DNA of 29,641 nucleotides from Gnetum montanum (taxonomy: Eukaryota > Streptophyta > Gnetopsida > Gnetales > Gnetaceae). This document shows positions 10,284-18,801 of the stretch, piece after piece (the first letter of the stretch is position 1; the number at the start of each line of letters is the position of its first letter). Below the pieces are notes generated by a model. It was given only the letters and a program-made list of their open reading frames with translations. It did no database searches and had not been told where the DNA came from. The position numbers were made by a program, and so were the translations under genes. The DNA is taken from the NCBI GenBank assembly GCA_015680685.1, contig MNCI01002015.1, positions 187,478-217,118 of the forward strand, written 5' to 3'.

Positions 10284-10742
10284 GTCATCTTGGTTTCTAG
10301 TTGAAGATCATGTATTTCTTCATGTTTCTCCTTTGAAAGGCCTTACTTAATTTGGCCAAAAAGGGAAATTGGCTCCTAGATACATTTGTCCATTTCAGGT
10401 GTTACAATGGATTGGGAAAGTGGCCTATCGAATAACATTACCTCCTCATTTGGCACATGTCCATGATGTCTTTCATGTATCTATGTTATGACTTTATGTG
10501 CCTAATGAACAACATGTGATTAGCCATTCAGGAATACAACTATAGTATGATGTTAGTTATGTTGAGTAACTAGTAGAAATTGTTGATTATATGTTGTGAT
10601 AGCTACGTAGTAAAGTTGTCCCTATGGTCAAAAATTTATGGAGTAGACATGGAGCTTCAAAGGATACTTGGGAGGTAGAGACCAAGATGTGCATAGCTCA
10701 TCCTGAGATCTTCCAGGAGGAAGATTCTCAAGGAGGGGAGAG
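10284..10742 (+). pseudogene. pol: C-terminal end of a chromovirus-type (Tekay/Del-like) Ty3/gypsy polyprotein
   Basis: One frame from about 10290 reads the end of an integrase: [78 protein letters not shown], ending EIFQEEDSQGGESV. This is the usual tail of plant chromovirus pol, with the chromodomain-like HG-x-TWE segment. At least six in-frame stops are present. Everything upstream (gag, protease, RT, RNase H, integrase core) is absent; the sequence to the left is copy B gag on the other strand, so the element is 5'-truncated by a deletion or recombination. It is a different lineage from copies A, B, C and inner. Confidence in the lineage name is moderate. Confidence 0.82.
10730..10742 (+). 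promoter_or_regulatory. polypurine tract of the chromovirus fragment
   Basis: AAGGAGGGGAGAG lies immediately before the LTR start TGTTACA at 10743, where the plus-strand primer of an LTR retrotransposon belongs. It overlaps the end of the pol reading frame, as in many chromoviruses. Confidence 0.8.
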
Positions 10743-13455
10743 TGTTACATCCCATCCCGAGACAATAGGTATGGTCATCTGCTTATGATTTATACCCTAC
10801 ATGTGGAGTCCCGATGGGTTGTTGGGGATGAGTTAATGTATTTTATATGTTATGTAGCTTCATTTTTATGTTACGATTATGTTGTCTTTACATGCTTAAA
10901 TGATGTGATTATGTCCATTATCCCTGTGTGATGTGTTAGACAAGTGATGTTGCTGGCAGGGGTGTTAGATTGGGCTAGAAGAGCACCTATTTGGTATGTT
11001 TTTATGCTTTTTGTGTGATTTTGGTATATAGGCATTTATACTATAGGACTATGTTGTGCGATGTTCAAGTGTGGTTTTGGCATGTGAATGTGTACAACAT
11101 ATGATAAGGATCTCGTAGGTTCAAACGGATTTTGATTTGAAGTCTCGGTATGTTTATTATGCAGGTTTAAAATTGATGATATTAATTGTGGAGGAGAAAA
11201 AATATACACTTATGAAAATCGTTCATTCATAAACAAAAATAAAAATAATAAATAATGCAAATTAGAAATAAAAGAAAAAGTAATTCACATGATGTGAGGA
11301 AGGTGCATCATTGGTTTTCTTTGATTTTAACAAAAACATAAAGTAAATATATAAGTTTTATATTGTTTTTCCTACTACCTTACCATAGCATATGGGAGAA
11401 ATTTGGTTTTGGTTTGTATTGTTTTCTTCTTTTCGTAGAAACAAAAATGCATAAGAGTTTGTTTTCTTCTATTTTTCTTTTTGCTCTCTTCTTTTTCTTG
11501 ATTTTGAGTCGTGTGGACAATTTTTGCTTATTTTGAACTTGGATTTGGGATTACTGTGGTCATATCTACGTGGGTGTAGAACTTGTTGGGAGTGAAACAG
11601 AGTCTTGCTAAATTTTTTTTGAAGATTTTCTCCTTATTTCAGCCTTTCTACCCCAACAATTTTAATTGGTGGGTTGTCTTTAGCTTTTCCCTATATTTTT
11701 GTGCTGGATTAATGTATATGATTATGCGATGTGGGCATGTGGGATAGATAGCTTAAGGATTGAGCTTGGACATGTTATTTTGTCTATTTTCCTAAAATTG
11801 TCTAATTTTGGTTACAGATTATGGATGAATCTATATGCAATGTATGGGATGATGTGGACTTGTGGACTATGATATGTGGTGTTGATCAGCCCCGTATGAT
11901 ATGCTATTTGTGGGGCCTATTGGGCCACGAGCATTTTTTTGGGCATTCCAAATACTATTTTATTAACCAAACTTTAAACACACATAACTTTGCTTCCAGG
12001 AGTGCAGTTTAGGTAAAATTAGTGTCGTTGGGATCCTTTTGGGAAGTACCTTATAATCATGGAATTAGTTTTCTATTTGGGCATATCTCATTTTGAAAGT
12101 TATTCTAGTGGCATTTGTATGGAAGTATGTGTCTCTTGTTTTGTTAGATCGAGGTCTTCATGTTGTTCTATTGCATTGTGGTATTATTTTCATGGAATGA
12201 CAGTAATCATTAGGGGTGGATATGTGCGATTATGTTTGTTTAGGTGTGTTGTGCTTATGACCTATGTTGGCTTAAGCTAGCTAGATTGTGTATATGTTTT
12301 TGCGATGATGCTTGTGACCATTGTTGGTGGGTGGTGCTAGCATGAAGGTGTGGACCGGTTGATGATGAGGCATCCTAGAGGTAGTATGGATTGACCCCTA
12401 CTGTGATGCATCGATGAAGCTTCTATCTCAGGCCTCATACTGAGAGTGGGAGAGTGTAGGTGTGTTCATCCATACGACTAGTCTATGGCATAGCTGTGTT
12501 CATTCTTATCATCAATTCTCTAGAAGGCTAGTGGTTGCGAGTCACAGGTTGATGGACCCTAGCATCGGTTAGATAAATAAAAGACTAATAAAAGACCTAG
12601 AAGCAATGGATGGTATGAGTACTCATGGCAATGTTTCATATGCTACATTGAGTGTAGATATGCTAATAACCACATGTGGGCTATGTATGTGATAGTATTG
12701 GTTTGTGAGTCATATTGTTGAGAATAGGTGTTCTGTTTGGATTATGATTGTGTGTATTGTGGACTATTTATGGTATATCATGGGTATGATGACATGAGCA
12801 TGATAGATGATGTTGGACCATGGATTTGTATATGCTTGTATGATAGTATGTTAGCTTTATGGATGATACAATGTGTGTTGTTTTGAGCATGCATGAGACT
12901 AACAGTGTTGCAGGTTACCTTGTATCCCACTCCTCTCCTCTAGTGCAGCACTTGTCAACCATCTAGTAGGGGAAGTTCAAAGGCTTCCCACTTAGTTGTG
13001 TACTAACTTTATTTAATTATAGGTNTGCTTCCCACTTAGTTGTGTACTAACTTTATTTAATTATAGGTGAAAGGCACAAGAGCCTAAATAAGCATGGAGA
13101 GAGAGTGTAGAGGAGGGAAAAATCCTTTAGTGCTTGTTTAATGTATATTTTCATGTATAGCAGTGTGGAATAAATATCCTTGTATGAAACTCTCTATACA
13201 CTTCTATATATGATGATGAGGTTTATGTGTTTTTGTGTTTTAGCAGAATAGTGCATAGTTTGATTTATGTAGAGACATACATTTTTATAAAGTGATATGT
13301 ATGTTTAGCTTTTGATGTGGTAGGAAATTTCTATACCATTTGACCTTCCTAGATATCATGTATTCTGCACATTATTGGTTTTAGTTATCATGCTTTTGTG
13401 CTAAGATTACTTGATCCTAGGCATCACCTTGCCCTCGCTAGGGTAGGGTGTTACA
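10743..13455 (+). mobile_element. 3' LTR of the chromovirus fragment (~2.7 kb)
   Basis: It starts TGTTACATCCC directly after the polypurine tract and ends GGGTGTTACA at 13455, where copy C integrase resumes on the minus strand. It therefore has TG...CA ends and a sharp right border. About 2.67 kb once the false 42-bp duplication is discounted, it is long for an LTR but usual for Del/Tekay-type elements. No long coding sequence lies inside; the short ORFs at 11821-12012 and 12059-12280 have no recognisable domains. The right flank begins CCTAC, but the other copy of any target duplication is not available because the 5' half is missing. Confidence 0.8.
12983..13068. repeat. 42-bp exact direct repeat flanking a single N (assembly join)
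   Basis: Bases 12983-13024 recur exactly at 13027-13068, with N at 13025 and T at 13026 between. It is the same signature as at 7398-7487 and most likely unmerged contig overlap inside the chromovirus LTR. Confidence 0.85.
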
Positions 13456-14362
13456 CCTACCATCAGGATTTTAATGGCCATGCATCTTCTAGCATAATGT
13501 CCTTTACAAGGACCTTTATGAGCATCTTGGAGAACACGTAGTTGATTAACATCAACGACACATCAACGAACTAGGTGATTGGCACACACCTGGTAGAGGT
13601 GTCTGTTGATCTCCATGAAGTGTTTTGCCTACTGAAGAAACTATTGTTTCTTTCGGTGGTCCAACCATTATGGCATCTCTTGAGTGAGAAGATAGGTGAG
13701 AATGCCATTATACCATTTAGGCTCATTGGGAAATTGTTTAGTTATAGCCCCAAAAAAGAGGATTTGATCAAGAAACATATCAGATAGTGGGTTTTCTTCC
13801 TCTTTGTTGTTCCATCATAACTGAGATAAGTGATCAGTGATCATATTCTTAGTGCCCTTTCGATCTACCATTGTAAGATTAAATTCCTGTAAGATCACCA
13901 ACCATCATATGACACAGGGACTTACCATTGGCTTATTCATCAGGAAGTGAATGTCATTGTGATCTGTGTGTACAAACACCTTGTATCCAAGCACATAATT
14001 CCTAAACTTCTCTAGAGCAAACACCATTACCATCAATTCTTTTTCTAGTAGCGGTGTAGTTCAGTTGTGCACCCACAATGCTTCAGCTAGCGCAATGGAT
14101 GCAGTATGAACATTTCTTGTCATTTATTTGCATAAGCACGACTCCCAAGGCATAATTTGATGCATCCGTCATGACATGAAATGGTTTGGACTAGTCAAGT
14201 GCTTGTAGAATTTGAGTTTCTACAAGTTTCTCTTTTAGTTTTTGGAATGCTTTCGTACATTTCTTGGTCTAAAAAAATGGAGCATCTTTCTTTGTCAGCT
14301 TCACCAATGACCTTGCAATCTTAGAGAAATTCTCTATGAATTGCCAGTAGTAGCTAGTATGC
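13456..14362 (-). pseudogene. pol: copy C RT end, RNase H and integrase N-terminus
   Basis: On the minus strand from 14362 the RT end resumes (RHTSYYWQFIENFSK), completing the FL that ends at 21662. The RNase H domain follows, with Asp in TDASNYALGVV and Asp in the later THRS/TDH region after a frame change. The linker VDRKGTKN and the integrase N-terminus (HKGPCKGHYARR, the HX6H half of the zinc motif) come next. Reading stops at ILMVG at 13456, the border with the chromovirus LTR. Several TAG, TGA and TAA codons are seen. The plus-strand ORF at 13575-13787 is antisense to this region. Confidence 0.85.
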
Positions 14363-14367
14363 CTAAG
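14363..14367. repeat. target-site duplication CTAAG (left)
   Basis: CTAAG directly precedes the left LTR (TGATG at 14368) and is matched by CTAAG at 21657-21661 directly after the right LTR. Keeping only one copy gives an uninterrupted copy C RT reading (FLRHTS). Confidence 0.95.
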
Positions 14368-15135
14368 TGATGAGTGGCAAGATACCCCTAGAATCAACAA
14401 TACGAATACGAGCATAGCATGCACGGTCCGGTCGAACTCTGCAGACTAAGTGCCTACATGCCTCTTGGAACACTTAGGGTTAATTATTTGTTGTCTTTCT
14501 AGACTTACTTGTAGTTTTCACGGTGTATGGTTAAGCAAGTCTGAGGTATATGATTTTTATAGTCTTTTATGTTTTTATGTCTTCTATGCTAACAGGGTGA
14601 AGGGTTGAGAAACTAAGTACTAACTCTAACTAATGAACTACGTCTAATTTACCTAGCGTCAGCATCTGTTCCCACTTACTGTACATACCCTGAACTGATG
14701 CAACCATGGTTACCAAACACTAATCATTGCTAGGATCCCACGCGTAAAGCACGTGCTCAAAGTGGTCGTACTGAGGCACTTAACTAGGAGGAAAGGGTTG
14801 AGAGGATCTAAGTGCAATGAGCATCCATTCCTTGATTATCCGTACACATCCTTAAATGCTCGTAATCAAGTTGTACTCATTCCACGTTACTAGGAGAAAA
14901 TAATAAATAACATGTAATAAAATACTATTCCATGCATCGCAAGGTTTATCCAAGAAGCTCGTCTTTATTGCCGTACACAACTTGTGTTCAGGTACAATGT
15001 TGCTCGAATAAAGATCTGTTCACTATAGGACTCCTACTGCGGGCACATGGAAAATATTCTATCTCTGGAGTGATCAATCTACCAGAGTTTCCCTACTTCT
15101 AGCCTAGGATTAGGAAACAAGGGAGAGCTACCTCT

Positions 15136-15143
15136 TATTTATA
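15136..15143 (-). promoter_or_regulatory. TATA box in 3' LTR (inner element)
   Basis: TATAAATA on the minus strand, about 19 bp downstream of the nearest GATATC palindrome. The same TATAAATA lies at 21532-21539 in the 5' LTR and at 26809-26816 in the copy C LTR. The conserved position marks the start of element transcription about 30 bp further on (inference). Confidence 0.7.
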
Positions 15144-15161
15144 GATATGGCGACGGACTGG

Positions 15162-15269
15162 GATATCGTGTATGTGATATCGTAGGGGAAGATGCGATAT
15201 CGCGGGGAATGCGATATCGCGGGGAATGCGATATCGCAGCGGATGCGATATCGTGGCCCATGCGATATC
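15162..15269. repeat. array of GATATC-centred palindromes, 17-bp period (3' LTR U3)
   Basis: Seven GATATC sites begin at 15162, 15176, 15196, 15213, 15230, 15247 and 15264. The last five are exactly 17 bp apart, and most are embedded in the 10-bp palindrome GCGATATCGC. The array fills the space between the LTR end and the TATA box, where enhancers are expected. It may bind a dimeric transcription factor; no factor can be named. Confidence 0.9.
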
Positions 15270-15280
15270 GCGTCCCATTA

Positions 15281-15295
15281 GACCCCCATGACTAA
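15281..15295 (-). promoter_or_regulatory. candidate 3' polypurine tract (inner element)
   Basis: On the minus strand TTAGTCATGGGGGTC abuts the 3' LTR. The G-rich part sits where the plus-strand primer should be, though it is short and ends in a pyrimidine pair. The 14-bp ACCCCCATGACTAA (plus strand) recurs exactly at 15808-15821. Confidence 0.55.
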
Positions 15296-17039
15296 ATGAA
15301 AACTCGTCCTCGAGTTCATTACAATAATATCGAGAAGGTATGGGATTATTGACTTAATGGAATAGATCATCATTACAAGACAACAAAACTAGTGTTAATG
15401 ACAACAAGGGTGAACACCTTATTACATTGACATCGAGCCTTATTTGGCAGTTGGGAAAGAAAGAAAAAGAGAGAGAAAGAAGTATTGATGCTGCCAACGC
15501 CAAGATTGTGAATTTCGTTGTCCATCTGTAAGCGCATCATCAGTCTTGCTCCTTGCATAATTGCTTCCAGCACTGCTTCATTCCAAGTGCTCCCTCCAAA
15601 TCCAGTTCATTATTGCATGATCGCCATCTACACACACAACACAATCTTGTATTAGCAAGGGTGGATGAATTTCAATGTGGCAATACCTTGCTTCGGTGTA
15701 AGTCCATTGGCTGAGTTGTGGTATGGCTAATTCGGGTCTGGAGATATATTAATGATGACTACCAAAGGTGTAGGGGTTAGGATAAAACTGAAAAAATTGG
15801 GCCTCTTACCCCCATGACTAATCGCGAACCTCCGATAGCGAGAGAATGGAGAAAGAATAAGAACAAGAAGATGGAGAAAAAGTGACAACTAAGACATCAA
15901 TGAAATAGATGTCAAGATGGAAATGAAAAAAATAAAATTAATTGCAAAATGTTAAGGGAAAGAATTTAATTGATGCACCAAATAGGAATGTCAGTGGGTC
16001 CTCCCCAAAGCAGGCTCATGGCCTTAATGCCCTGACAAAACCACATTCAAAGAGTTCGTAGGCTCTGGGAATGTTCTTTGGAACAAGAGTTAAAGTCTTA
16101 ACCATAAGAATTTACCAAAAAGAAAACAATGTCTCTATCAAAATATACACTAATGATGCAATCGGCAATGGGGTGAACAATGGAGAGAAGGGTGGAGAGA
16201 AGAGGATGGAATGGAATCCCAAGAACAAGGTGGTGTACAGCCCCTTATGTGTTTTATGATTAATGTGACTTGGTAAATCTCATTCCAACTCCAGCATCAA
16301 ACCAACCACATCCAGTGAATTCGCATCAATGCACTTGGCCAAACCATCCACCTGAATAACAAGAATGCCTCCTCCAAGAGCCACCACCATTTCAACGAAA
16401 CAAAGGAGAGAATGGGAAGTGAGAAGGACCTTAGTTAGAGGGAGCGTTTTTTGGTTCCATAACCAGTGCTTGTAGCCCAATTTTATTTTGTCTAAGGGGT
16501 GTGCTTTGAATTAACACTTTTCTTTGTTTTCTTTTCTTTTCTTTTTCTCTTTGTTTGTTTTTTTTGTTTTCTTATTTTTTTTTTGTGTTTTGTGTTTTTA
16601 TGCGTGAAAACCACACCATGCAAAGACTTCTTATTTTTACTGGCTCAGCTTCTTGATGATTGGGTAACATCAGAACGGTAAGAAAACTCAAGAAGAAAAC
16701 ATCCAAGCACCGAAGAGAACGGCCAACACAAATGCATCAAGTTCCCTTGAAGTCATACCCTTTTCAAACCTTGAGTCCTTCCTTAGTTTGAGAAGTACTC
16801 AGTCATCAATTCATTAAAGTTCTTATTAGAAAGGAGATTTTACATTTCCAGGCCAAGAGAGACCATAGACTTTGTGGATGGATGGATGAAGTGAACTCAT
16901 TGCCTGCCATATCAAAAGAACATACCTTAGTATCAACATTGTAACTTTAAGGTAAAAACCAAACATTAGCAATCAATGAGAAAACAGTTCATACCAACGT
17001 GAAGAACACTTATTGGGTGATGAACTTACATGGTGGGTG

Positions 17040-17087
<48 letters not shown>

Positions 17088-17102
17088 ACACACACACACA
17101 CA
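17040..17102. repeat. (CA)n microsatellite
   Basis: About 31 CA dinucleotides with one T interruption near 17083. It lies next to the 15-bp minisatellite in the inner element's spacer. It gives rise to spurious long ORFs on both strands. Confidence 0.95.
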
Positions 17103-17151
17103 ATGGAAAAGTATAACGATGTTGTAAAAAAAAAACAAGAAAAGTTAAAGA

Positions 17152-17379
17152 AATTTGTAAAAAAAAAACATGTAAGACAAAAATGTAAAAATGTGTAAAA
17201 TGTAAAACAAAAACATGTAAGAAAAAAATGTGTAAGACAAAAACGTGTAAAAAAAAAACATGTAAGACAAAAATGTGTAAAACAAAAACGTGTAAAACAA
17301 AAACGTGTAAGAAAAAAATGTGTAAGACAAAAACATGTAAAACAAAAATGTGTAAAACAAAAACATGTAAAAAAAATGA
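17152..17379. repeat. 15-bp minisatellite (ACAAAAAYGTGTAAR-like unit)
   Basis: About 14-16 tandem units of 15 bp; four TGTAA cores per 60 bases across 17221-17340. Units differ by CGTG/TGTG/CATG and AAG/AAA variants. The equivalent place in copy A (about 4523-4570, opposite strand sense) has only about three degenerate units, so the array expanded within the lineage of the inner element. The Phe/Leu/Tyr-rich minus-strand ORFs here are artefacts of the repeat. Confidence 0.92.
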
Positions 17380-17591
17380 AAAGAACTGAGGTCCTCCAAT
17401 GATTAGCATAGGTGGCCATCTCCTCCATGACTGAATGGAAAGGGAGAGATCCGAAATAATGAGCGTCTATTTGAATTTCTTAAAAGTGCCCAACTTCTTC
17501 CCATTGATGTTTTTAGGTTGAGGGGTGGAAGTTGGCGATGCTCAGATTCTAATGTGTCTATGCATTCATTGTTAGCATGAGTTTCCTTAGT

Positions 17592-18540
17592 TCATTCTAT
17601 GCATATTAGTTTGCTCTTCCTAGTAGCTGTCAACCATGGGGTGTCTACTACTGGTGTGGTTGCTACATACAGGAACCTTTGAATTTGTAATTCTTGGGCA
17701 TACTGATTACATGGAAGAGATGCAGAACATTCTTCCATGTCATCACCCTCTGAGTCACTATATGTGATGCATGGAACTTTCTTCTTCTTGATCTTTCCAT
17801 AAATGTTTATCTTGGATATTTGGAAGGAAAGATAACGGATCCCTAGGTACGCATCTATTGTACTTAGCCATGGCCTTCCCATTATAATTGGGAAGCCTCC
17901 TTCGTTGTTGTTAACTTCAATCACCAGGAAATAGGCTGGGTATGACCACTCACACACAGTGGTAATGATGTCCTCCACCAATCCCAAGGGAATAGTGATG
18001 GACTGGTCAGCCAGCTCAAGTTGGATGTTGCTCTTCTTAAGCTGGGGCAGGTTCCAGGCTTGATACATTTCTCGTGATATTAAATTGACTCCAGAACCTG
18101 AGTCAAGAAGAGCCTGATGTGGTTTGTTCTTGATTATTTGTAGATAGATTAAGGGGCTCCCAGGGTCAGATAGCTTCCTGGGAAGGTGGCCTACCTTGAT
18201 CTAGTCGGTTACGATATGTGTTAACATAACCGTATGCGTACTCTGTTGTTGGACTGAAGGGTGCTCCGAAGTGTTAGATGGTGGAGGCATGTACATCGGC
18301 TCAACTGCTTGTTGTTGTGAGAGTTTGTCTGGGCTTCTAGTTCTGAAGAAAGGCCTTCTCTTTTTATAGTTATTAGAACCAGCACTAGGTTGAATATTTA
18401 TAGCTCTCGCAGCGTTACGTTGCTGCGGTTGAGTAGGGAGTTCCCCTTGCATTGTTGGAGTAGGTTGTATGGGAACTACAGGTGGAAGAGGTGCAGATGG
18501 AGTTGGAGGATGGGATGAGTGTGGAATGCCTCCCGGAGGA
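17592..18540 (-). pseudogene. pro: inner element gag tail and aspartic protease
   Basis: After the N gap, one frame reads a Pro/Gln-rich linker (PPTPSAPLPPVVP, TQPQQRNAARAINIQ), then one TAG near 18199 that fits TGG to TAG (TD-WIKVGH), then the protease: HQALLDSGSGVNLIS with the catalytic Asp codon at 18102-18104, WNLPQLKKSN, ITIPLGLVEDI, FPIIMGRPWLSTIDAYLG, and an acidic tail ending at TGA at 17592. This is the best-preserved protease in the window; copies A and C have DSS in place of DSG. It would process gag in the particle. Apart from the single TAG the frame is open for about 310 codons. The change of frame relative to gag falls in the gap and cannot be judged. Confidence 0.88.
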
Positions 18541-18801
18541 NNNNNNNNNNNNNNNNNNNNNNNNNNNNNNNNNNNNNNNNNNNNNNNNNNNNNNNNNNNN
18601 NNNNNNNNNNNNNNNNNNNNNNNNNNNNNNNNNNNNNNNNNNNNNNNNNNNNNNNNNNNNNNNNNNNNNNNNNNNNNNNNNNNNNNNNNNNNNNNNNNNN
18701 NNNNNNNNNNNNNNNNNNNNNNNNNNNNNNNNNNNNNNNNNNNNNNNNNNNNNNNNNNNNNNNNNNNNNNNNNNNNNNNNNNNNNNNNNNNNNNNNNNNN
18801 N
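18541..18801. other. 261-bp run of N (sequence gap)
   Basis: Unresolved bases inside gag of the inner element, at the point where the zinc-knuckle region should be (the last residues before it read DGGCEI, matching DGCNIC in copy C). ORFs drawn across it are meaningless. Confidence 0.99.

Larger units (their letters stand above)
14368..15280 (-). mobile_element. 3' LTR of the inner element (913 bp)
   Basis: It matches 20765-21656 along its whole length, including the shared blocks around 14450-14600 and 14800-14960. The terminal base pair pattern is TGATG at 14368 and CATTA at 15276-15280 (CATCA with C to T). It is 21 bp longer than its partner, mainly through one extra unit of the palindrome array at the U3 end. 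The TATA box is at 15136-15143 (minus). Confidence 0.93.
15296..17590 (-). other. non-coding 3' region of the inner element (RT-RNase H-integrase absent)
   Basis: Minus strand, in order: about 17590-17440 is a short remnant after protease with no clear match. From 17434 to about 16270 the sequence is colinear with copy A 4446 to about 5450: polypurine-like motif, expanded minisatellite, CA repeat, A-rich tract, CAAGCACTGGTTATGG, and the start of the third ORF near 16395 (MVVALGGGILVI, 33 or so codons to a TGA). From 16270 to 15296 nothing is recognisable apart from a second copy of the TTAGTCATGGGGGT motif at 15821-15808. Relative to copy A, about 3 kb of pol and more than 2 kb of the third ORF have been lost. 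Confidence 0.75.

Noticed and set aside
11821-12280. Two plus-strand ORFs of 63 and 73 codons
   Set aside because: They lie inside the chromovirus LTR and have no recognisable domain or conserved context.
13575-13787. Plus-strand ORF of 70 codons
   Set aside because: Antisense to the RNase H-integrase linker of copy C.
15162-15269. CRISPR-like array (regular repeats)
   Set aside because: Units are 17 bp without unique spacers of 30 bp or so, lie in an LTR, and the genome is a plant's.
16973-17428. Long minus-strand ORFs rich in Phe, Leu, Tyr, Cys and Val (also 17026-17409 and 17145-17399)
   Set aside because: They are the three frames of the 15-bp minisatellite and the CA repeat; a period divisible by three without stops keeps all frames open.
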